Both the position numbers and the translations under genes were made by a program. Positions 9,497 through 17,003 of a stretch of DNA of 64,000 nt are shown here, one piece after another. A model generated the notes under the pieces. The model did not search any database. It was not told where the DNA came from and worked only from the letters and a program-made list of their open reading frames with translations. Source of the stretch: JAAYJR01 sp964545315 (GTDB lineage: Bacteria > Bacteroidota > Bacteroidia > Bacteroidales > Prolixibacteraceae); the NCBI GenBank assembly GCA_964545315.1, contig CAZJGI010000005.1, positions 1 to 64,000 on the forward strand, written 5' to 3'. The number at the start of each line of letters is the position of its first letter. The first letter of the stretch is position 1.

Positions 9497-10963
9497 TCAA
9501 TTCAAATTATTAATTATCAATGCTTTATTGCCGTTAATATTATCTTTAATCTTAGAAAAATTATTAGTGATTAAATAGTTTTCCATCAATATCCCCGGAT
9601 CTGTTTTTTCCAAAATTATTCCGGCACCTTGAAGCTCATTTGCAAAGACATTCCTGATAATCAAATTCCGGTAGTTATTGCTAGATGAGAGCCTGAAAGT
9701 AACTGCACTCAACAAATTATTTGAGTTTGATAATCTAACTCCGTCTAAAATAACATCGTTACAATTTTCAATTAAAAGGCCCTCCTCACCAGATATGCAG
9801 TCAGCCAGAATGACATCCAGGATTGTGAGTATTTTACAATTTGTAACGGACATAGCGGGTCCTTCTCCTTCGTAGCCTATAATTTTTACATTCTGGATAT
9901 TTACAAAATCGGTATTGGAGACAAAAAGTGTTTTTTTACAGTTTTCTGCAGTAACATTGGTAATTGATAAATTTGAATGGCCATTAGAATGGTTTTGGGT
10001 ACGAATAGCGTGAATACACTTTACGGCATGTACATTGTCCACTACAATATGCCGGTTTATTTCCTGTTTGTTATGATCCTGAATATCAATAGCATAATAA
10101 CAATTTTCCGCATATATATTGCTGACAGTAATATTTACACCACCATCGCTGACTTCTACAGATCCACGAAGGGGGCTGTTGTAACCGCGAATATTTTCCA
10201 GATGAACATTTCGAACGTGCGGTTCCGGACCAGCTGGTCCTCCCAATGAGATCACATCACGCATACATCCTCTGCCCACAATATCGCGGATAGTTCCTCC
10301 ATCAATAGGAAACTGAGATTCCTGTTGGTCGACTTCAATTCCCTCCTTTGAGCTGTTTTCAAGGTATCCCCGTTCAATCCGAAAGTCACCGAAAAATACC
10401 TTCATTAAAGCAGCACGGTCGTTTTGATTAACAGTTGCAGTATTACCCAACAGTTCAAAATCAGTAATCGTCACACCCTTGGCCCTTATCTCAATTACAG
10501 ACGATTTTCCCAATCCCGCTGGCAGCCTGGCATTCAAACCTTTCAGTGTTAACGGTTTATCTATGATTATGGGGACATCTATTGTCAATTGCCTGTTTCG
10601 ATTACAAATGATTGTAGAATATTGTGGAGCTTCATTAATAACCTGCTGAAGGTCATCACCGTCTGTATAAATAGATTTAGGCCTTTCATTCAATACTACA
10701 GGAACAGGTGCATTAACATTTTTTGTCCAATTTTTTAATTTTTGAAGTAAATCAAGTGCAATTCCGGTTCTTTGGGCAGAAAGATCATTCTGTTCAGAAA
10801 TATCCTCTTTCAGGTTGAAAAGTTCATATCGTTCATATTCATAATAATAAATCAATTTCCAATCGCCTGATATAATGGTTGTTGAAGGCACTGCGCGCCA
10901 ATAATTTTCTTTTCCTGTGAAGGAAGGTAAAACTGATAGAAAAACAATTCTTATTAAATACAT
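9497..10963 (-). CDS. Sulfatase C-terminal tail joined to a parallel beta-helix
   Basis: This 488-residue protein has two unrelated parts. Residues about 19-105 match the extreme C-terminus of a sulfatase: the segment GDWKLIYYYEYERYELFNL, followed by KEDISEQNDL and a last helix. The catalytic sulfatase domain, with its CxPSR site, is absent. Residues about 110-480 are a right-handed parallel beta-helix with repeated VxNVxxxN-type turns, as in pectate-lyase-like or GH28/polysaccharide-lyase folds. The first 17 residues are hydrophobic and might work as a signal. The likeliest origin is a sulfatase/beta-helix protein that lost its catalytic domain by deletion. It starts 8 bp after the shortened DUF4838 gene, in a decaying locus. 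Confidence 0.65.
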   Translation of the reverse strand: MYLIRIVFLSVLPSFTGKENYWRAVPSTTIISGDWKLIYYYEYERYELFNLKEDISEQNDLSAQRTGIALDLLQKLKNWTKNVNAPVPVVLNERPKSIYTDGDDLQQVINEAPQYSTIICNRNRQLTIDVPIIIDKPLTLKGLNARLPAGLGKSSVIEIRAKGVTITDFELLGNTATVNQNDRAALMKVFFGDFRIERGYLENSSKEGIEVDQQESQFPIDGGTIRDIVGRGCMRDVISLGGPAGPEPHVRNVHLENIRGYNSPLRGSVEVSDGGVNITVSNIYAENCYYAIDIQDHNKQEINRHIVVDNVHAVKCIHAIRTQNHSNGHSNLSITNVTAENCKKTLFVSNTDFVNIQNVKIIGYEGEGPAMSVTNCKILTILDVILADCISGEEGLLIENCNDVILDGVRLSNSNNLLSAVTFRLSSSNNYRNLIIRNVFANELQGAGIILEKTDPGILMENYLITNNFSKIKDNINGNKALIINNLN

Positions 10964-10971
10964 AACTTCAA

Positions 10972-11766
10972 TTATATTTCCATTCCAAATACTTCATTCC
11001 AAATTTCAAGCGCTTCCTCCATAGTCCATGCCTCACTCCAACGGGGCACTTCATATTTTCTGCACAATTCAACAAGTTTACGCATATAAGGTAAAGCCGC
11101 TTCTGCAGCTTCAGGCGACAATCGTTCTTCGGGCTTCCATAATCCTTTTTTCCATTTACTGTGCATATGACCTGAAAGTAACACTGGCATATTTCCCACA
11201 GCCGCACGATAAGCGGCAATTGAGGCTTTCTCAACCCGGCCTTGTATTTCTTCACTTCCGGTAAGTTCCATAGCTTTTTCAAATGCTTCGATACCAGCCT
11301 TTCCCAACTCCGGGGTAATCCCGTAATCATCGGTGGATGCAAAACAATTCTTATCTTTTATAATCCCCCTTTCCACCGCACTATTACGTAATTGAATTAA
11401 CCATTCTTTAATTGGTGGTGCAGCAGCAACGAAAGACAGGTTATCGATAACACCGTCAGCAGAATCCAAACCTTTCACATCCCCGATAAATACATAATTT
11501 TTTTTAGGAATATCTACTTTTGCTGTAACAGGCAAATTTATCCCGGTGGCCGATTTATACCAGTGCTGAAACTCACGGGCTGCATACTTTTCTGCAGGAA
11601 TAGAGTCCTCCGGAACTATTATCTGCCAGTTTTTCAGATTCAGTATATCCAGCTTTCCACTTGCCTTTTTAATATCCTTACATCCGGAAAAAATAAAGAA
11701 AATGGAAATCAGAGTAATAAATTTGAAGTGGGGTATCAAGAATCTGATTATTTTCAAATGCTTCAT
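10972..11766 (-). CDS. DUF4838 protein with large internal deletion
   Basis: This is a lipoprotein (cysteine near residue 29, FSGCKD). Residues about 40-115 resemble the alpha-glucuronidase-type N-terminal domain common in DUF4838 proteins (WQIIVPEDS, AAREFQHWY, VFIGD). Near residue 125 the sequence jumps to what looks like the C-terminal part of DUF4838 (DDYGITPELGKAGIEAFEKA, then RVEKASIAAYRAAV). The family is normally around 700 or more residues; here 264 remain, so the (beta/alpha)8-like middle is missing without loss of frame. Catalysis is unlikely. It may be a pseudogene kept open by chance or an assembly collapse. It is flanked by 8-bp gaps on both sides. Confidence 0.65.
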   Translation of the reverse strand: MKHLKIIRFLIPHFKFITLISIFFIFSGCKDIKKASGKLDILNLKNWQIIVPEDSIPAEKYAAREFQHWYKSATGINLPVTAKVDIPKKNYVFIGDVKGLDSADGVIDNLSFVAAAPPIKEWLIQLRNSAVERGIIKDKNCFASTDDYGITPELGKAGIEAFEKAMELTGSEEIQGRVEKASIAAYRAAVGNMPVLLSGHMHSKWKKGLWKPEERLSPEAAEAALPYMRKLVELCRKYEVPRWSEAWTMEEALEIWNEVFGMEI

Positions 11767-11774
11767 TTCTTTTT

Positions 11775-13055
11775 TTATAAAATTTTTATTATGGCTTTAT
11801 TCACCGCCTGAATTCGCTCTACTTTAAGTGTAGAGATAAAAGAATCATCTGTCCTTTTCAATTCATATGACCTTATCTTTAGTACATCAGACCTGAATTT
11901 TAAAGGAGAATTACTCTTTACTTTAAGTATAAATGATTTATTCACTTTCTGACCGGGAAAGCTGTAAAGCTCTTTAAAATCTAAAAGAATGGTGTTGTCG
12001 TTTATTGATAAACCGGTACATTCATAATATAAAAGCTGGTTTTGAAACAAACCGGAATCCGGTGCCAGCATAGTATTTTCCTTGTCGTTGTATGGAGCCA
12101 GGAGTTGAACCCATTCATTTACAATTTCCTGATTTTTATCAGGATCCGGATGAATAAGGTTTGCCCAGTGCATACCACAAGTGGGACCTGCCAACACTCC
12201 GGTTGGAATTACGCCAGTAGCATTCCAGGGAAGTATGTCTTTTCCACGGTCAATGGTCAAAACATCAGTATCAAAGCCAAAATATTTATTACTGATTTCT
12301 TCGGCATTATGGATCTTCTGAAACGGTGTATTTATATACTTTATGCCGTTTTTACTCAATATTTCGGCTATACTTATATCATTTCCAGGTGTAATGCCAA
12401 AACCATGATTGAAAGCAGTGGGAACAAAAGAAGTGGGTAAAGGACCGAGCCCGTGTTGAAGCATAATTTTTTCAAAGAATTCGAGGTGCTTTTCAACCTG
12501 GTCACGTGGTCGCATTTGTCCTTTTACATCGGCCCATTCTGCACGTGTAAATATCCCGTCAGTCCAGTATTCATGACCGATACCATGAAGGGTAAGTTCG
12601 ATATGTCTGGTATTTTTTCGTATGATATCTGTTGCTTCTTCCATCCAGGGTCCAATCCACCTGCTATTGTCCCAGTTCTTCCCCATCCATGTAGCTGTAG
12701 GAAGCTCACGCAGGATATTTTCTTTATCCCATTCACAAAGTACCATAGCTGCCTGCGGCCGGATGTTCAGCGCCTTTCCAAGTTCAACAATAGCTGAATA
12801 ATCAGTAGGTACATGATTACGTAAGATGCCGGTACGATAAGGTTCCTGGTTTTTACTACCGTCATGACCCGACCACCAGCCAACATCGTCAATTACTACC
12901 TGGATGGGCATGGGAATACTTACAGAGAAATCATTATTCCTTACATATTTCCCTGATGGGAATTCGGAAAAATTGAAGCCATTCATCCCTGTAAATAGCC
13001 CTACCGAAGCTTTGACACTGTTTTTCAGGAACTTTCTCCTGCCAATTGATTTCAT
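11775..13055 (-). CDS. Polysaccharide-deacetylase-like protein with twin-arginine signal
   Basis: The N-terminus reads GRRKFLKNS followed by a hydrophobic stretch, a twin-arginine-type export signal. The body begins with VVIDDVGWWSGHDGS and contains TLHGIGHEYW and TAFNHGFGITPG, which fit a NodB-like (beta/alpha) barrel of a distant polysaccharide deacetylase family. A short beta-rich domain follows at the C-terminus. I chose the ATG at 13055 because the longer frame begins with GTG one codon earlier. It is the first intact gene of the run, followed 8 bp later by the shortened DUF4838 gene. Substrate and metal ligands are not certain. Confidence 0.6.
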   Translation of the reverse strand: MKSIGRRKFLKNSVKASVGLFTGMNGFNFSEFPSGKYVRNNDFSVSIPMPIQVVIDDVGWWSGHDGSKNQEPYRTGILRNHVPTDYSAIVELGKALNIRPQAAMVLCEWDKENILRELPTATWMGKNWDNSRWIGPWMEEATDIIRKNTRHIELTLHGIGHEYWTDGIFTRAEWADVKGQMRPRDQVEKHLEFFEKIMLQHGLGPLPTSFVPTAFNHGFGITPGNDISIAEILSKNGIKYINTPFQKIHNAEEISNKYFGFDTDVLTIDRGKDILPWNATGVIPTGVLAGPTCGMHWANLIHPDPDKNQEIVNEWVQLLAPYNDKENTMLAPDSGLFQNQLLYYECTGLSINDNTILLDFKELYSFPGQKVNKSFILKVKSNSPLKFRSDVLKIRSYELKRTDDSFISTLKVERIQAVNKAIIKIL

Positions 13056-13146
13056 CACGCTTATTCTTTAATGATTAACCGGATAATAACAGCAAAGGAT
13101 AAAGCTTTGAACTTATTTAACTGCTTCATCGGAGTTGAATTTATTG

Positions 13147-13166
13147 CCGTCAACTGAAACCGACGG
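13147..13166 (-). repeat. REP-like intergenic palindrome, copy 1
   Basis: Read on the minus strand this is CCGTCGGT-TTCA-GTTGACGG, an 8-bp stem with G-U pairs and a UUCA loop. A second copy with the same loop and compensating stem changes lies at 28192-28209. The shared flank includes an AT-rich side and a YYYAGA-like side, which fits a dispersed REP-type element. Confidence 0.55.
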
Positions 13167-13274
13167 TTTAGAATCAGCTTCATTTTATTGATTATAAATT
13201 TATAAATTCATAAAAATAAACAGATATTGGAGTTTTAACAATAAAAATTACAATATCTGTTTATTAAAAAACTT

Positions 13275-13570
13275 TTACCAGTTCAAATTAGGATTTTTAA
13301 TAACATCTTCATCAGGATAGGGTGCAAAATATTTCCGTTTTCTTATAAGGCCAAATATCGGATTTCCATCCGGATGACGAGTCTGAAAATCTGATTCTGC
13401 CAACAGTTATCATTCCGGATTACCGGATTAATTGTCACCGTCCAGTTAGTCTGCCATTACTATACATCACCCTTATGGTCAGATACATCCTTTGGATGAA
13501 GGAGGATAGTTTCTCCGTTTATGAATTTTTTATAAGGAAATTCAACATAATCAGAAAGGTCTTGATCTGA
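13275..13570 (-). pseudogene. SusD/RagB C-terminal relic
   Basis: On the minus strand, 13275-13406 codes for a short peptide ending RKYFAPYPDEDVIKNPNLNW and a stop, the hallmark C-terminus of SusD/RagB outer-membrane glycan-binding lipoproteins. The frame is closed by a stop just upstream at 13407-13409. Another 36-codon open piece in a different frame (13463-13570, containing FPYKKFINGETILLHPKDV) is coding-like but unassigned. No start codon or signal peptide remains. No susC partner is visible. This is the clearest sign that a polysaccharide utilisation locus here has been eroded. The surrounding 13056-13680 has no other gene. Confidence 0.7.
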
Positions 13571-13680
13571 TTAATAACTACTACATGTTTCATAATTATT
13601 TTAGGATATAAAACTCACTTTATCATGTAGCACACGTTTTGGCTACCTGGTTATATATTGATGCCTGTAATTACGGCAAA

Positions 13681-14376
13681 TTAAAATCCCGGTATTTCCC
13701 GGAAAGTAATATTCTTTGGAATCTCAAAATATTTACTGTCAACCGGGATGCCTGTTTTTATTGATGTTACTTCCTGGCCGGATACAATTGTGCCAATCTT
13801 CATTTCCATTTTCATTAACAATCCCTTCCAAAGTAATACTGTTCCCATGTCTCCCTTATACACCGTGCACTCTTTGCCCTGGAACATTTCAGTTCCGCTT
13901 TTTGTCATTCCCATTTGCTCATACATTGAAGCTGTAAGTGACCCCATCTCCTCTTTTGATTTCCCCATCATCATTTTAACCATTGGATTTTTTGCTTTCA
14001 TCCCTTCTCCCGGTTTAGAAGGATCCCACATATACTGGTCTTCTCCTAAAGTGAGTGACCATCCTTTACTTGTTTCATCCTGTGTAACAATCTCAGCATA
14101 CACGGCACTTTTAGTGCCGTAGTCATCGAAATATTGTGTTGATTTTCCGGTTTTATCGCCGGAATAGGTATATTCAATAATACCGGACTTAACTCCGATA
14201 GGGCCACCCTTGTCATCCTCCTGATGTGATCCATTAGATTCAGCAACAGATGATTCGATGACATCTGCAGCTTTTTTTGCTTCTGCATCCGAAGCTTTCT
14301 GTTTTTGAGTACAATTCGCTGTCATTGCCAAAAACAGAATGAAACCAAAAACACTGAAAAAAGATTTTGTTTTCAT
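13681..14376 (-). CDS. Hypothetical lipoprotein (DUF4412-like)
   Basis: A 231-residue lipoprotein. The ATG at 14376 was chosen because it gives a clean signal peptide (MKTKSFFSVFGFILFLAM, then TANC as lipobox), whereas the longer frame opens with TTG. The mature part begins with a charged linker, then a beta-rich domain starting IKSGIIEYTYSGDKTGKSTQ, with a methionine-rich helix around MVKMMMGKSKEEMGS. The pattern recalls DUF4412-type periplasmic proteins that use repeated strand-turn units, but I do not recognise it firmly. It stands alone, divergent from the PTS operon. Function is unknown. Confidence 0.7.
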   Translation of the reverse strand: MKTKSFFSVFGFILFLAMTANCTQKQKASDAEAKKAADVIESSVAESNGSHQEDDKGGPIGVKSGIIEYTYSGDKTGKSTQYFDDYGTKSAVYAEIVTQDETSKGWSLTLGEDQYMWDPSKPGEGMKAKNPMVKMMMGKSKEEMGSLTASMYEQMGMTKSGTEMFQGKECTVYKGDMGTVLLWKGLLMKMEMKIGTIVSGQEVTSIKTGIPVDSKYFEIPKNITFREIPGF

Positions 14377-14614
14377 AATAACGATTATTAAGTAGTAAAT
14401 AGCATTATTATCAAATATCTGTTCTTTAAACAAGTTACTAATTTTTTCTATAACAAAACATATTTTCCAGTGTGGAAAATTCCTTATAATAAATTAAATG
14501 AACACTATTACAAAAATTTACAATTACTGTTATAAAATTCCATCCGGATCATCTGTTCATTCATTAACCGGAGGGATAGAAATAAAAAAATGGTTAAACA
14601 GATTAATTTTTTGG

Positions 14615-14649
14615 TTGACTTTTATACTTCAATAAATTACCTAAATTTG
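14615..14649 (+). promoter_or_regulatory. Candidate Bacteroidota promoter of the PTS operon
   Basis: TAAATTTG at 14642-14649 matches the -7 consensus TAnnTTTG. TTGAC at 14615-14619 is a plausible upstream element with 22-24 bp spacing. Transcription from here would give a leader of about 175 nt before mtlA, containing the hairpins listed next. Confidence 0.5.
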
Positions 14650-14731
14650 TATGATCCTCATTACCCGGAGGCTAATAAACAAAAACGAAAGACAACTTAA
14701 GAATATTCACTTTATTCAATATTTTGAAATA

Positions 14732-14792
14732 ACGAACTGTTTAATAATATTTAACCAGGAAAAATTTAAGTTCGTCGAATGAAGAACTTAAC
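14732..14792 (+). promoter_or_regulatory. Two mutually exclusive hairpins in the mtlA leader
   Basis: TTAAGTTC (14767-14774) pairs perfectly with GAACTTAA (14785-14792) across a 10-nt loop. The same left arm can instead pair through AGTTCGT (14770-14776) with ACGAACT (14732-14738). The two folds cannot coexist, as in attenuators or protein-controlled leaders. No strong U tract follows, so a plain terminator is unlikely; it may be an operator or RNA-binding site. The rest of 14377-14830 shows nothing else. Confidence 0.4.
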
Positions 14793-14830
14793 GCTTTATT
14801 AGTTATCAACTGATTATGAATTAATTCATT

Positions 14831-16666
14831 ATGAAGGGACAAGTTCAGAAAATCGGAAAATTATTAAGCAGCATGGTAATGCCTAATATTGGGGCATTTA
14901 TTGCATGGGGTTTTATTACTGCACTTTTTATACCGACCGGCTGGTTTCCCAATAAAAATTTAGAGGCATTGGTAGAACCTATATTATATTATTTATTGCC
15001 ATTATTAATTGCATATACAGGAGGCAAGAATACAGGGAATGAAAGAGGGGGAGTTCTTGCCACTATTGCAGTTATGGGAATAATAGTTGGGAGTAATATT
15101 CCGATGTTTATTGGTGCCATGATATTAGGGCCTGTTGCAGGTTATGTAATTAAAAAATTTGATGACCTGACCGGAGACAAAATTCCTTCAGGATTTGAAA
15201 TGCTGGTCCAGAATTTTTCACTTGGAATTTTTGGAATTTTATTTGCAATAACAGGATATTATCTGATCGGTCCTTTTGTTGAACTTTTTACAGGATTATT
15301 AAGTACAGCAACAGAATTTATTATAGGAAAAGGCATTCTTCCACTGGTGTCTTTGTTTATTGAGCCTGCCAAAATATTGTTTTTAAATAATGCTGTTAAC
15401 CATGGTTTGTTTACTCCAATGGGTGTAGAACAGGTTCAATCTTCAGGCAGTTCAATTATGTTCTTACTGGAAGCTAACCCGGGTTCCGGACTGGGAGTTT
15501 TGCTTGCATACTGGTTATTCTCAAAAGGAACTGCCAAAAATACTGCACCGGGTTCTGTAATTATCCATTTATTTGGTGGAATACATGAAATCTATTTCCC
15601 TTATATTTTAGCCAAACCATTGTTGATAATCGGCCCAATAATAGGCTCAGCAAGTGCTATTCTAATCTATGTGCTTTTTGAAGGAGGATTAGTTGCACCC
15701 GCATCACCGGGAAGTATTTTTGCTATTATCGCGATGACACCAAAAGGTAAACATCTGGTTGTTCTACTCGGCGTAATTACAGCTGCAATTTTATCATTTG
15801 TAATCTCATCTGTCATTTTAAAGAAATCTAAGGAAAAAGAAGAAGAAGAGCTATTAAAACCCATCTCAGAAAAAGAACTCCTGCCAGAGAATAACTACCG
15901 GAATGAAAAGATTAATAAAATTACATTTGCCTGTGATGCCGGAATGGGATCAAGTGCAATGGGCGCCACGAGATTCCGGAAGAAACTCGCAAAATCAGGA
16001 ATTAATATCAATGTAACCAACAGCTCCGTTGATGATATTCCAAATGACACCGACGTGATTGTTTGTCAGCAGTTTTTATCTGAACGTGCCAAACAGGCAG
16101 CACCTTATTCAAAACTAATAATAATTGAAAATTTTTTGGATGATCCCAATTTAGAAATGTTGTTTAAGCAAATTAGCCAGGCTAATTCATATCTTATTGC
16201 AACTGAGGATCAGGATATCTTACCTGACACGTCAAATTATATGGAGTCAATATTAAAATTAAACAACATAAAAACGGGATTAAAAAGTACTTCGAAGGAA
16301 GAGGCAATTCATCATGCAGGTGAATTACTGGTAAATAATGGTTACGTAAAAGAAGAATACATAAAAGCAATGCTGCAAAGGGAAAATGAAGCTACCACTT
16401 ATATAGGATCAGGAGTAGCAATCCCACATGGCACAGCTGAATCTAAAAAAAGTATTTTAAAGTCCGGCATTGTTATTTTGCAATATCCGGAAGGAGTAAA
16501 ATTTAATGATAATACAGCAAATCTGGTAATTGGCATTGCAGGTATTGGCAATGAACATATTGAAATTTTAGCTCATTTAAGCTCTGTTTTGGAAAACGAA
16601 GAAATGCTTGAAAAATTGGTAAATACGAATGACCCAAATCTTATCTTTGAAATGTTTACTCTTTAA
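14831..16666 (+). CDS. mtlA: PTS mannitol-type EIICBA permease
   Basis: This membrane permease phosphorylates its hexitol substrate, probably mannitol, during uptake. The order is EIIC (about residues 1-340, multiple membrane spans, start KIGKLLSSMVMPNIGAFIAW), EIIB (about 360-450, active Cys368 in FACDAGMGSSAMG) and EIIA (about 470-611, active His533 in GVAIPHGT). At 611 residues all three domains are complete, close to the E. coli MtlA length. It is followed 15 bp later by HPr and then EI, so the whole phosphorelay is encoded in one operon. No mannitol-1-phosphate dehydrogenase is in the window. A full PTS is rare in Bacteroidota, which suggests horizontal gain. Confidence 0.93.
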   Translation: MKGQVQKIGKLLSSMVMPNIGAFIAWGFITALFIPTGWFPNKNLEALVEPILYYLLPLLIAYTGGKNTGNERGGVLATIAVMGIIVGSNIPMFIGAMILGPVAGYVIKKFDDLTGDKIPSGFEMLVQNFSLGIFGILFAITGYYLIGPFVELFTGLLSTATEFIIGKGILPLVSLFIEPAKILFLNNAVNHGLFTPMGVEQVQSSGSSIMFLLEANPGSGLGVLLAYWLFSKGTAKNTAPGSVIIHLFGGIHEIYFPYILAKPLLIIGPIIGSASAILIYVLFEGGLVAPASPGSIFAIIAMTPKGKHLVVLLGVITAAILSFVISSVILKKSKEKEEEELLKPISEKELLPENNYRNEKINKITFACDAGMGSSAMGATRFRKKLAKSGININVTNSSVDDIPNDTDVIVCQQFLSERAKQAAPYSKLIIIENFLDDPNLEMLFKQISQANSYLIATEDQDILPDTSNYMESILKLNNIKTGLKSTSKEEAIHHAGELLVNNGYVKEEYIKAMLQRENEATTYIGSGVAIPHGTAESKKSILKSGIVILQYPEGVKFNDNTANLVIGIAGIGNEHIEILAHLSSVLENEEMLEKLVNTNDPNLIFEMFTL

Positions 16667-16681
16667 AAAGATCTTATCCAC

Positions 16682-16942
16682 ATGATTAAAGAAAAAATAA
16701 AAATATTAGCACCGACAGGCCTGCACGCCAGACCAGCTGGTGAACTGGTTTCTTTAGTGAAAAATTATAATTGTGAAGTAAAATTCAAAAAGGGAACAAA
16801 GGAAGTAAAAGGAACCAGTATTATAAGTATTCTTTCCCTTGGGATTACATCCGGAACGGAGATAGAGGTTTACACAAGCGGAGAGGATGAATTAGCTGCA
16901 TCCCAAGCAATAAAAACGTTTTTTTTAAACCTTAAAAATTAA
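16682..16942 (+). CDS. ptsH: Phosphocarrier protein HPr
   Basis: This is the small cytoplasmic phosphocarrier that passes phosphate from EI to EIIA. At 86 residues it has the normal length. The active-site segment PTGLHARPAGELV places the phosphorylated His at residue 15. A serine at residue 46 (KGTSIISILSLG) lies exactly where HPr kinase modifies Gram-positive-type HPr. It lies 15 bp after mtlA and 61 bp before ptsI. No HPr kinase gene is in the window, so whether Ser46 is used cannot be judged here. Confidence 0.95.
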   Translation: MIKEKIKILAPTGLHARPAGELVSLVKNYNCEVKFKKGTKEVKGTSIISILSLGITSGTEIEVYTSGEDELAASQAIKTFFLNLKN

Positions 16943-17003
16943 AATAATAGAGGAATATTTAATGACCTTTGCATTAAGTAACCATAGTTAAGACAATTCA
17001 GTA

